The translations under genes and the position numbers were made by a program. Positions 1 through 7,100 of a stretch of 26,867 bases of DNA are shown here, one piece after another; position 1 is the stretch's first letter, and every line of letters begins with the position of its first letter. The notes under the pieces are model-generated. The model was given only the letters and a program-made list of their open reading frames with translations, was not told the origin of the DNA and made no database searches. Source of the stretch: Chloroflexota bacterium (GTDB taxonomy: Bacteria; Chloroflexota; Dehalococcoidia; Lucifugimonadales; Australimonadaceae); the NCBI GenBank assembly GCA_026713505.1, contig JAPOOH010000329.1, positions 1-26,867 of the forward strand. Reading direction: 5' to 3'.

Positions 1-1
1 C

Positions 2-484
2 ACGGCCTACTGGCGGGGGTTCGTGGAGTATCACCAGGCGGGGTTCTCGACGCACCGCCCTCGGATGATGGGGATGGAGGCCGCGGGAGCGGCCCCGATC
101 GTCAACGGCGCTCCCGTCCTCAAGCCGGAGACCGTCGCCTCAGCGATCCGCATCGGCAACCCCGCGAACTGGGCGGGGGCCGTCGCCGCTCGCGACGAGT
201 CCGGGGGAACGATAGACGCCGTCACGGACGAGGAGATACTGGAAGCGTACGGACTGCTGCCCAGCATGGAAGGCATCTTCTGCGAACCCGCGTCCGCCGC
301 CGGCGTCGCTGGACTCATGAAGCAGGTGCGCGCCGGCTCCGACTTCTCCTCGGCTACCGTGGTGTGCATCATCACCGGCACCGGACTGAAGGACACGCCG
401 GTGGCGGAGCGCCTCGCGACTCGCCCGCCGGAGTCCGCCCCGCCGGACGTCCGTGAGGTCGCGCGGGTCATCACGCAGGGCTGA
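2..484 (+). CDS. thrC: Threonine synthase, C-terminal part (5' end off window)
   Basis: This PLP-dependent enzyme converts O-phosphohomoserine to threonine. The reading frame is open from the first bases of the window, so the N-terminal half, including the PLP lysine, is missing. What remains is the C-terminal PLP-fold region: an RIGNPANW stretch near residue 56, a CEPASAAG segment that fits the part of the family closing over the cofactor, and ITGTGLKD, a typical threonine synthase C-terminal signature. The stop codon overlaps the ribosome binding site of the next gene, so it is probably co-transcribed with folE. Other fold-type II PLP enzymes are less likely because of the ITGTGLKD motif. 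Confidence 0.88.
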   Translation, partial: TAYWRGFVEYHQAGFSTHRPRMMGMEAAGAAPIVNGAPVLKPETVASAIRIGNPANWAGAVAARDESGGTIDAVTDEEILEAYGLLPSMEGIFCEPASAAGVAGLMKQVRAGSDFSSATVVCIITGTGLKDTPVAERLATRPPESAPPDVREVARVITQG

Positions 485-490
485 GGAGGA
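484..490 (+). promoter_or_regulatory. Ribosome binding site deciding the folE start
   Basis: AGGAGGA lies four bases before a TTG and overlaps the threonine synthase stop codon. It selects TTG at 495 as the folE start rather than an upstream in-frame codon at 453, which lies inside thrC. Confidence 0.75.
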
Positions 491-494
491 GACG

Positions 495-1064
495 TTGACG
501 ATAGACTCGGCCAGGGTGGAGCGTGCCGTCGGCGAACTGCTGCTCGCCATAGGCGAAGACCCGGAACGCGAGGGGTTGCGCGATACACCCGGCCGCGTTG
601 CCCGGATGTACGAGGAGATCTCGGGGGGCATCGACCAGGACGCGAGGGAAGTGCTCTCCGTGCAGTTCGACGAGTCGCACCAGGAGATGGTGCTGATGCG
701 CGACATGCCGTTCTACTCGCTCTGCGAGCACCACCTCCTCCCCTTCTTCGGAACGGCGCACGTCGCCTACATCCCGCACGGGAAGATCGTCGGCATCAGC
801 AAACTGGCGCGTGCAGTGGACATCTTCGCAAAGCGCCCGCAGGTGCAGGAGCGTCTCACCTCCCAGATCGCAGACGCCATCATGGAGACGGTCGAGCCAT
901 CGGGTGTGGCGGTGGTGATGCGCGCCGAGCACCTCTGCATGTCCATGCGCGGCGTGCGCAAGCCGGGCACGTCCATCGTCACCTCCGCGCTGCGAGGGGT
1001 CTTCGTGTCGGACCAGGCAACCCGCTCGGAGGCCCTGAGCCTGTTGCAGGAGGGACTGCATTGA
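495..1064 (+). CDS. folE: GTP cyclohydrolase I
   Basis: Converts GTP to 7,8-dihydroneopterin triphosphate, the first step of tetrahydrofolate and pterin synthesis; cytoplasmic homodecamer in the family. From the TTG at 495 the protein is 189 residues, the normal family length. The zinc ligands are visible as Cys77 and His80 in SLCEHH and Cys148 in EHLCMSMRGV. The substrate-binding stretch HGKIVGISKLAR and the RPQVQERLT helix are intact. An upstream in-frame start at 453 is rejected because it falls inside thrC and a strong Shine-Dalgarno sits just before 495. The stop codon overlaps the next start in TTGA, indicating translational coupling. Confidence 0.95.
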   Translation: MTIDSARVERAVGELLLAIGEDPEREGLRDTPGRVARMYEEISGGIDQDAREVLSVQFDESHQEMVLMRDMPFYSLCEHHLLPFFGTAHVAYIPHGKIVGISKLARAVDIFAKRPQVQERLTSQIADAIMETVEPSGVAVVMRAEHLCMSMRGVRKPGTSIVTSALRGVFVSDQATRSEALSLLQEGLH

Positions 1065-2029
1065 CCTGCGCCGAGGCAACGAGGTCGTTCGCGCCGGTAC
1101 GTACGGTCTGGCGGGAACTGCTGGAACGTCTGCCCTGGAGCAGCATCTTCATGACACCGGAGTGGCAGGAGGCGTGGTGGGACGAGTTCGGCCAGGCCGA
1201 CGAGCTGCGGCTCATCGTCGTCGGCCCGGCGGACGCGCCGCTTGGACTCGCGCCGCTCCAACTGAGCGAAGGGCGCATCACGTTCGTCGGCGGCATGGAC
1301 CTCTTCGACTACCACGACTTCATCGCCCCTGACCCAGCGTTCTACGGCGAGCTTTTCGATTGCCTCGACGGCGAACCGTGGAAAGAGATGGAACTCTCGT
1401 CCGTGCCGGAATGGTCGCCCACATTCACCCAGTTGCCACAGGCGGCGCTGGAGCACGGCTGCACCGTAACGATAGAGGAAGAGGACGTAGTGCCCGGCGT
1501 GACGCTGCCAGAGTCGTGGGACTCGTACCTCGCGGGCCTGCGCAAGAAGGACCGGCACGAGTTGCGACGCAAGCTGCGGAGACTGGAGACCGCGGGCGAC
1601 GTGCGCGTCCGGCTCGTCGACGCCGGTACGCTGGAGCGCGACCTGTTGCTCTTCCGCGAAGTGATGGCTGAGAGCAGGGAGGAGAAGAGCGAGTTCCTCA
1701 TCCCTGAGCGTGAAGCCTTCTTTCGTCGCGTGACAGCCCGAATGCAGGAAGAGGGCAGCCTGCGCCTCTTCCTGCTGGAGATAGACGACGACCCCGCGGC
1801 GGCTGCCGTCCTCGCGTTCGACTACGGGGGCAGGCGGCTTCTCTACAACAGCGGCTACCGGCACGCCTACGACCATCTGGCCGCGGGGCTCATGCTCAAG
1901 GCGCTCTGCATCAAGGATGCGATAGAGAACGGACTGACCTACTTCGACCTGCTCAGGGGCGCGGAGCACTACAAGTACCACCTCGGCGCGGTAGACGGGC
2001 GCATCCACCGCATCGTCGTGAAGCGCTGA
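1061..2029 (+). CDS. FemAB/CelD-like GNAT N-acyltransferase
   Basis: A 322-residue protein of the BioF2/CelD-like acetyltransferase group (Pfam GNAT_acetyltransf_6 type). It shows the usual N-terminal SIFMTPEWQEAWW segment, a basic helix KKDRHELRRKLRR around residues 165-180, and the C-terminal DLLRGAEHYKYHLG signature. Members transfer acyl or aminoacyl groups in envelope polysaccharide or peptidoglycan synthesis; the substrate here cannot be told. The TTG start lies in a TTGA overlap with the folE stop, so translation depends on folE, although no functional link with folate is obvious. It is followed by a glycosyltransferase, which would fit an envelope or sugar-conjugate role. Confidence 0.8.
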   Translation: MTCAEATRSFAPVRTVWRELLERLPWSSIFMTPEWQEAWWDEFGQADELRLIVVGPADAPLGLAPLQLSEGRITFVGGMDLFDYHDFIAPDPAFYGELFDCLDGEPWKEMELSSVPEWSPTFTQLPQAALEHGCTVTIEEEDVVPGVTLPESWDSYLAGLRKKDRHELRRKLRRLETAGDVRVRLVDAGTLERDLLLFREVMAESREEKSEFLIPEREAFFRRVTARMQEEGSLRLFLLEIDDDPAAAAVLAFDYGGRRLLYNSGYRHAYDHLAAGLMLKALCIKDAIENGLTYFDLLRGAEHYKYHLGAVDGRIHRIVVKR

Positions 2030-2039
2030 CCCCTGAACG

Positions 2040-3263
2040 ATGAACGCGATGCGCGTGGCCTGCGTCTCAGCCCACGGCTGTCCGCGTGCCGCCCCCGGCG
2101 CGGGATCGGCGGGGGGAATGAGCGTCTTCCTGCGAAGCGTCGAGACTGCGCTCGCCCGCACAGGTGTGAAGGTGGATGTCTACGCCGCTTCCCACGGGCC
2201 GTGTCCGGCCCCCACTGGAGCCGAGACGCTGAGTCTTACCCACGTCGCCACGGAGGACGCGCCGGAATTCGCGGACGACCTCCTTGCGGCAGTCGAGGCG
2301 TCCGGCATGCGCTACGCCCTCGTCCACAGTCACTACTGGACGTCGATCGAGCCGGGCCTCCGGCTCGCGGAGCGGCTGGGCGTACCCCACGTTTTCACCG
2401 GCCACACCCTTGCTGCCATCAAAGAGCATGCGGGCGGCGCGCCGGAGCCGGACACCCGGAAGAGAACGGAAGCTGCGGCGTTGAGCCTGTCGCACGCTGT
2501 GGTCACGTTTACGGAGGAAGAGTCCGCGTTGCTCCACGATCTGCTCGGGCTGACGCCGCACAAGGCGTACGCTGTCCCGATGGGCGTGGACGCGGCGCTC
2601 TTCAGGCCGCAGCCGCGTGTTGAGGCGCGCGCCGCGCTCGGCATCGGGCCTCATGAGAGAGTCGTGCTCTCCGTGGGGCGCATCGAGCCCTACAAGGGGA
2701 CGGACGTGCTCGTGCGGGCTCTTGCGCTCCTGCGCGACCCGCGCGACGTCCGCCTGCTCGTTGTCGGCGGCAACGAGGGAGAGCCGGGCGTCGATTGGCT
2801 GCGCGAGACGGCGCGCTTGAGCGGCGTGAGCGGTCTGTTGGACTGGCGCAGAGCAGTCCTGCAGCACGAACTGCCCCCGTACTATGCCGCCGCCGACGTG
2901 TGCGCTGTGCCGTCGCTGCATGAGACGTTCGGCCTTGCGGCGCTGGAGGCGATGGCCTGTGGGACGCCGGTCGTGGCGTCGGACGCGGGCGGCCTCCGCG
3001 GGCTCGTGCGCCACGGCGAGACCGGTCTGCTCTGCAGTCCCGGCGATGCCGCCGCTCTCGCGGAGGCGTTCGATGCAGTGCTTGGTGATCCGTCGTATGC
3101 GCGTCGGATGGGCGAGGCGGGCCTGGCGCGGGCGGAGCCCTTCACATGGGAATCATCAGCCGCGCGTCTCGCGGCGGTCTACGAGCAGGTGGCTTCAGGC
3201 TACTTGAGCGGCAGTTCGTACCAGAACGAGCGCCAGTCGAGCACGAAGCCGAGATTCTCATAG
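2040..3263 (+). CDS. MshA-like GT4 glycosyltransferase
   Basis: A 407-residue GT-B retaining glycosyltransferase. The N-terminal GAGSAGGMSVF loop (about 20-30), HSHYW (96-100) and GHTLAAIK (121-128) closely resemble the MshA / sucrose-phosphate-synthase branch of GT4. The C-terminal half has SVGRIEPYKG (211-220) and the HETFGLAALE box with Glu295 and Glu303 (EX7E). MshA joins GlcNAc from UDP-GlcNAc to inositol-1-phosphate to start mycothiol synthesis; this role is inferred, helped by MshD-like and MshB-like neighbours. The last 64 bases overlap the convergent downstream gene and encode a low-complexity polar tail. Start is ATG at 2040, with a second in-frame ATG at 2049 possible. Confidence 0.85.
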   Translation: MNAMRVACVSAHGCPRAAPGAGSAGGMSVFLRSVETALARTGVKVDVYAASHGPCPAPTGAETLSLTHVATEDAPEFADDLLAAVEASGMRYALVHSHYWTSIEPGLRLAERLGVPHVFTGHTLAAIKEHAGGAPEPDTRKRTEAAALSLSHAVVTFTEEESALLHDLLGLTPHKAYAVPMGVDAALFRPQPRVEARAALGIGPHERVVLSVGRIEPYKGTDVLVRALALLRDPRDVRLLVVGGNEGEPGVDWLRETARLSGVSGLLDWRRAVLQHELPPYYAAADVCAVPSLHETFGLAALEAMACGTPVVASDAGGLRGLVRHGETGLLCSPGDAAALAEAFDAVLGDPSYARRMGEAGLARAEPFTWESSAARLAAVYEQVASGYLSGSSYQNERQSSTKPRFS

Positions 3264-4099
3264 ACGCGGATGGCGGGCGGATTCTCGCTGTCCACCGTGA
3301 TCTCGAGGCCGGGCGACCCCAGTCCCAGCAGCCTGTCCATGCCCGCTCCCGTCACCGCGCGGCCCAGCCCCTTTCCCTGGCGACCCGGCAGCACGCCAAC
3401 CATACCGACGATACCGGGCGCATCCTCCGCTTCGCGGTGGCACCAGCAGTAGCCCACGAGCGAGCCGCCCTCCTCCAGCAGCACGACGGGGTCCGGGCGC
3501 AGGTCCGGCAGTTCGAAAATGCGGTACGCGATCTCCTCCGACGTGTTGGGCGCGTAGCCCCAACTGCCGGTGAAGGCCGTGTTCTGTACGTCCGTGACCG
3601 CGGGGGCATCTTCAGGCTCGGCCAGGCGGAGCGTCATGCCGTCCGGCACGGGCGCGTTGACCGGCTCCGAGCCCTCGCGGCGCAGGTGGAGGTGGGTGCG
3701 TATGTGCGTCCAGCCCCGATCGGTAAGCGCCGCGCGGCGTGTCTCGTCCGACTCCGGCACGTCTACCTGCATCACACCCAGCCCGGCGGCGCGTGCCCGC
3801 TCCGACGCCTCCTGCAGGAGGGCGTCGCCTGCACCGCCGCCCCGGTGTTGGTTGCTGCCCCGCATCTCCAGCACGCTGCGGCCGATGGCGGGTTCGCGGA
3901 TGAGACAGGCGTAGCCCGCGGGAGCGCCGTCGTCGGTGAACGCGAGCAGGCAGTCGCGCCTGGCGTCGATGTTCGGCTGCGCGAGCCATCGTGCGAGTGC
4001 TGCCGTTTCCACGGGAGACGGCGCGTGCCCGAGACGCAGTACGGCGAGGGTGTCCAGGTCGTCAGGCGTGTATGAGCGTATGCTGGGAGGGTTCGGCAT
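3200..4099 (-). CDS. Tandem-GNAT acetyltransferase, mycothiol synthase (MshD)-like
   Basis: A 299-residue protein with two GNAT repeats. The N-terminal repeat (about 1-145) is degenerate: its QHRGGGAGDALL stretch lacks a clean acetyl-CoA loop. The C-terminal repeat (about 155-299) has a good motif A, VGVLPGRQGKGLGRAV, followed by NPPAIRVYENLGF. Two fused GNAT domains with the active one at the C-terminus, about 300 residues, is the architecture of MshD, which acetylates Cys-GlcN-Ins to mycothiol. MshD identity is inferred from architecture and from the MshA-like and MshB-like neighbours; another tandem GNAT is possible. It is divergent from the deacetylase gene and overlaps the GT4 gene tail to tail by 64 bases. 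Confidence 0.75.
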   Translation of the reverse strand: MPNPPSIRSYTPDDLDTLAVLRLGHAPSPVETAALARWLAQPNIDARRDCLLAFTDDGAPAGYACLIREPAIGRSVLEMRGSNQHRGGGAGDALLQEASERARAAGLGVMQVDVPESDETRRAALTDRGWTHIRTHLHLRREGSEPVNAPVPDGMTLRLAEPEDAPAVTDVQNTAFTGSWGYAPNTSEEIAYRIFELPDLRPDPVVLLEEGGSLVGYCWCHREAEDAPGIVGMVGVLPGRQGKGLGRAVTGAGMDRLLGLGSPGLEITVDSENPPAIRVYENLGFVLDWRSFWYELPLK

Positions 4100-4156
4100 G
4101 AGGGTGGCGGAACGCGTATCATCTTAGCAGACCCTACTCGATTCCCCGGGAGGCGC

Positions 4157-4876
4157 ATGGAGACGATCGACACCCCGGAACGGGCCATGCTCGTGATACC
4201 CCATCCCGACGACGGCGAGTCCGGCGCGGGCGGCAGCGTCGCCAAATGGTCGCGCGACGGCTCCCGCATCCTCTACGTCGTTTGCACGAACGGTGACAAG
4301 GGTTCCTCCGACCCTGAGATGACGAGTGAGCGTCTTGCCGCGATACGCGAAGAGGAGCAGCGCAAGGCTGCTGCAACCGCAGGCGCGGAGGACGTGGTCT
4401 TCCTCCGCTACGGGGACGGCGAACTGGAGGACACGCGCGAGTTCCGTGGGCGGCTCGTCGAACAGGTGCGCCGGTGGAAGCCAGACGTCGTGTTGGCCAT
4501 GGACCCCGTCCGGTTGGAAGGCCACGGCCACCGCGACCACCGCATCTCAGGGCAAGCGGCGATGGACGCCTGCTTCCCTTACGCCCGCGACCGCTTGCAC
4601 TACCCGGAGCACATCGTCCGGGGACTGGAGCCGCACAAGGTAGGCGCCGTCCTCCTCTGGGGCTCAGAGAAGCCGGACGTCGTCGTGGACATCGCCGACA
4701 CCATCGAGACCAAGATGCAGGCCCTCGCTGCGCACGAGAGCCAGCTCTCATCCGACCCCGCACGCATCGAGACCTTCGTGAAGCGCCGTGCCGAGACCAA
4801 TGCCGAACGCGCGGCGGAGCAGGGCCACGACCTTACCTACGCGGAGCTCTTCCGCCGCATCAACTTCCGGCGCTAG
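4157..4876 (+). CDS. PIG-L/LmbE-family N-acetylglucosamine deacetylase (MshB/BshB-like)
   Basis: A 239-residue zinc-dependent deacetylase of the PIG-L family. The metal site is visible as PHPDD at 15-19 (usual form [AP]HPDDxE) and the second histidine motif HGHRDHR at 123-129. Family members remove acetyl groups from GlcNAc conjugates: MshB for GlcNAc-Ins in mycothiol, BshB for bacillithiol, others on lipids or antibiotics. A GGGAGGCGC ribosome binding site precedes the ATG. The position next to an MshA-like glycosyltransferase and an MshD-like acetyltransferase supports a low-molecular-weight thiol role, but no MshC-like cysteine ligase is present in the window. Confidence 0.85.
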   Translation: METIDTPERAMLVIPHPDDGESGAGGSVAKWSRDGSRILYVVCTNGDKGSSDPEMTSERLAAIREEEQRKAAATAGAEDVVFLRYGDGELEDTREFRGRLVEQVRRWKPDVVLAMDPVRLEGHGHRDHRISGQAAMDACFPYARDRLHYPEHIVRGLEPHKVGAVLLWGSEKPDVVVDIADTIETKMQALAAHESQLSSDPARIETFVKRRAETNAERAAEQGHDLTYAELFRRINFRR

Positions 4877-4887
4877 CGACGATGTAT

Positions 4888-4920
4888 CCATGTGCTGATA
4901 CACTCGTATTCAGCACATGG
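4888..4920. repeat. Strong inverted repeat over the ComEA-like start codon
   Basis: CCATGTGCTGA (4888-4898) is repeated as a perfect reverse complement TCAGCACATGG (4910-4920). Shifting one base lets ATAC/GTAT also pair, extending the stem to 14 pairs with one bulged T and an ACTC loop. The right arm contains the ATG of the ComEA-like gene at 4917. There is no following T-run, so a simple intrinsic terminator for the upstream deacetylase gene is unlikely. It could be a dimeric repressor operator or an mRNA hairpin hiding the start codon. Confidence 0.8.
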
Positions 4921-5306
4921 ACTGGCACAGCACGTATCGCATCGCACTCAGCCTCATGGCGCTCCTGGCTCTTGCCGGCGCAGCCTGGGCAGTCGTCGCG
5001 CCGGAGCCCAGCCCCGGCGTCGAGATCGTCCGGCCCACGCCCGCCGTAGTTACCCCTGCGTTGCCGGACGGCTCAGGCGGCGCAACGACACCGGCTGCTT
5101 AGTCGCCGCTCTCCGTCAACCTCAATACCGCTTCCGTACCGCAGCTGATGGCGCTCCCCGGCATCGGCGAGACGCTAGCCGGGCGCATCGTGGCCTATCG
5201 TGAGCAGAACGGCCCCTTCCTGCGCACGGACCAGGTCATGGCGGTTTCAGGCATCGGCCCCGGCACCTACGAGAAGCTGCGCTCCTACGTCCATGTACGG
5301 GAATAA
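4917..5306 (+). pseudogene. ComEA-like helix-hairpin-helix protein split by an in-frame TAG
   Basis: The first part (4917-5102) encodes a 61-residue N-terminus with a membrane segment at about 8-27 and a Pro/Ala-rich linker, ending in TAG at 5100-5102. The same frame continues directly with a ComEA-type helix-hairpin-helix domain: LNTASVPQLMALPGIG, then RIVAYREQNGPF and a second GIGPGTYEKL hairpin, ending at TAA 5304-5306. Anchor, linker and HhH domain are exactly the ComEA layout (DNA uptake receptor; binds dsDNA at the cell surface). The TAG may be a point nonsense mutation (CAG to TAG would do), a sequencing error, or a readthrough codon. No clear ribosome binding site precedes either part. 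I call it a pseudogene provisionally. Confidence 0.7.
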
Positions 5307-5322
5307 ATGCAAGCTTGTCTCG

Positions 5323-5351
5323 TTGACCCTTCCCAGATGCATACGTATGCT
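5323..5351 (+). promoter_or_regulatory. Sigma-70-type promoter
   Basis: TTGACC (5323-5328), a 17-base spacer and TATGCT (5346-5351) match the -35/-10 pattern well. Initiation about seven to ten bases on would fall at or just before ATG 5361, suggesting a leaderless or nearly leaderless transcript for the membrane protein gene. Confidence 0.6.
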
Positions 5352-5360
5352 AACCGCCTG

Positions 5361-6071
5361 ATGACTATGAACGACTCCTCCACCGACGCAGTCCCGCGCG
5401 TACCACTCCTGCCGGGCGAATCTATCGAGATGGTGTTCGACGCTCGCAACGGCCTCGTTTCGGAGTCTGACCAGCGCGGCGAAGCGCTCGTGGTTACCAA
5501 CGAGCGCGTGTTACGGGACGGCTTTGCCGAAGGCGCACGAGTCGTGAGCATGTTCCCGCTCAGCGACCTCGCCGCCGTCGAGGTGTCCGACAGCGGACGT
5601 TCATTGGAGCGGCTTGGCCAGGGCATCGTCCTGGCTGCCGTTGGCCTCGTGCTCGGTGGGCTGAGCTGGTTCATCCTGGAGATACAGGTCCTGTCGGTCA
5701 TCCTGGGCGGACTGCCCATTCTGGCGGGTATCTACATGCTCACCGGGTGGGCCTTCCCGGACACGGAAGGAGCGCTCCATCTGTACGCGCCCGGTCATGC
5801 CATTGCCCTCCCGCTGCGATCCGCGAGGGCCCGGGAAGGCGTCTATGCGGCCATGCTGCGCATCTACGAATTGCGTTGGGTGGACTCCGCCGCGCTGGAA
5901 GAAGTGGAAGCGATACTGGACATCCCAGTCGCAGCCGAGCCGGAAGCCGAAGAGGAGCCGCAGACGATGGAGGCGGAGCTCAACAAGCTCGTCGAAGAGG
6001 TCGATGAGAGTACACCTGAGCCTCCGGAGCAGTCCAAGAGCTTCTGGGACATCTTCCGCCGCAAGTCGTAG
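5361..6071 (+). CDS. Uncharacterised membrane protein with a PH-like N-terminal region
   Basis: About 236 residues from ATG 5361; an in-frame ATG directly after the ComEA stop (5307), or ATGs at 5337 and 5367, are alternatives. The N-terminal 75 residues (LLPGESI..., LVVTNERVLRDG, then MFPLSDLAAVEVSD) read like a bacterial pleckstrin-homology-type strand pattern. Two hydrophobic helices follow (LGQGIVLAAVGLVLGGLSWF and VLSVILGGLPILAGIYML), then a short beta-rich stretch and a long acidic Glu-rich tail ending in a basic WDIFRRKS. The start at 5361 is chosen because the promoter-like hexamers lie just upstream. I do not recognise a specific function. It converges on tilS with only 15 bases between. 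Confidence 0.7.
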   Translation: MTMNDSSTDAVPRVPLLPGESIEMVFDARNGLVSESDQRGEALVVTNERVLRDGFAEGARVVSMFPLSDLAAVEVSDSGRSLERLGQGIVLAAVGLVLGGLSWFILEIQVLSVILGGLPILAGIYMLTGWAFPDTEGALHLYAPGHAIALPLRSARAREGVYAAMLRIYELRWVDSAALEEVEAILDIPVAAEPEAEEEPQTMEAELNKLVEEVDESTPEPPEQSKSFWDIFRRKS

Positions 6072-6086
6072 CGCCGCGCCCTCCCC

Positions 6087-7100
6087 CTACTCACCCTGTT
6101 CGATCGTGATCCGGGCCAGCGGCCCCGGCCCCACGCTCAGGCTTCCGCTCCTTCCCAGCGACAGCCGTCCGCCGCGTGCCACGACGTGCGCGGCCTGCGC
6201 CAGCTTCTGCTGCCCCAGCGTGGCGCCGTCGCCGTGCAGCGAGCGCCACGCGCGTTCAAGCACGCGCGGCAGCAGCGCAGGGGGCAGCGTTCGCAGTGCG
6301 CTCTTCGGCCAGGACACCGACGATTCCGAACGTTCCTCGACCTCGCCGACGGCCTCCGCCGCGAGCTGATCGAGGAGTGCGTCGTCATCGGCGGCGCGCT
6401 CGGCGAACCCTGCCAGCGCTGCGCGGACGTGCGGATTCAGCGCGGCGAGGTCGCGCAGGACGCGCAGGCGCACGCGGTTGCGAGCGTAGCGCAACGAGCG
6501 ATTCGTGGCGTCGCGGGCCGGCCGCACCCCGGCCTCGGCGCAGACGGCCTCCGTCTCGGCGCGTGTGACCCTCAGCAGCGGCCGCAGCAACTTCAGCGCG
6601 CGGCCGTCGACGTTGCGCTCCGAGCACTCGCGGATCGCCCCGGCGCCGCGCAGGCCGCTCCCCCGCGTGAGACGCAGCAGCACGGTCTCTGCCTGGTCGT
6701 CCTGGGTATGGGCGGTGAGCACCGCAACCGCGCCGTGGGCATCGGCGGCGTCGGCCAGGAAGCGGTAGCGGGCCTCTCTCGCTCCCGCCTCGTCGGACGG
6801 CGACCGTGCTGCGCCGGACGTGAACGGCACGCCGAGCGACGCGGCGGCGCGGCGTACGGAAGCACGCTCGCGGCGGTCAGCGGTAGGGCGCAGGCCATGG
6901 GAGAAGTGGGCGGCCACCATGCGGTGCCGCGTCCGTGCGCCGACCTCAGCGGAAGCGAGGAGCATCGCCATCGAGTCCGCGCCACCGGATATGGCGAGCA
7001 ACAGCCCACCGTTGCCCAACTGCCCACGGTGGCGTGCGAGCGCGCGGCGCATGGCCATGGCCACTCTCCGTGCCGCGCTGCGTGAGCCGGTGGGCGTCAT
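6087..7100 (-). CDS. tilS: tRNA(Ile)-lysidine synthetase
   Basis: Adds lysine to C34 of tRNA-Ile(CAU) in an ATP-dependent reaction, turning the anticodon from Met to Ile reading. The PP-loop SGGADS is at 38-43, with the family motifs AHFSHGLRP, EARYRFL and TAHTQDDQAETVLLRL following. The 337-residue length fits a TilS lacking an extended C-terminal domain. The ATG at 7100 is chosen because it overlaps the upstream stop in ATGA; an upstream GTG at 7139 would add 13 residues inside the previous gene. It is translationally coupled to the CorC-like gene. Confidence 0.93.
   Translation of the reverse strand: MTPTGSRSAARRVAMAMRRALARHRGQLGNGGLLLAISGGADSMAMLLASAEVGARTRHRMVAAHFSHGLRPTADRRERASVRRAAASLGVPFTSGAARSPSDEAGAREARYRFLADAADAHGAVAVLTAHTQDDQAETVLLRLTRGSGLRGAGAIRECSERNVDGRALKLLRPLLRVTRAETEAVCAEAGVRPARDATNRSLRYARNRVRLRVLRDLAALNPHVRAALAGFAERAADDDALLDQLAAEAVGEVEERSESSVSWPKSALRTLPPALLPRVLERAWRSLHGDGATLGQQKLAQAAHVVARGGRLSLGRSGSLSVGPGPLARITIEQGE

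Noticed and set aside
767..2161. Long minus-strand open frame of 464 codons opposite folE, the acyltransferase and the GT4 gene
   Set aside because: It is a shadow of three well-supported plus-strand genes and has no recognisable motif; long antisense frames are common in high-GC DNA.
4117..4122. TATCAT as -10 for the deacetylase gene
   Set aside because: No acceptable -35 element at 16-18 bases upstream.
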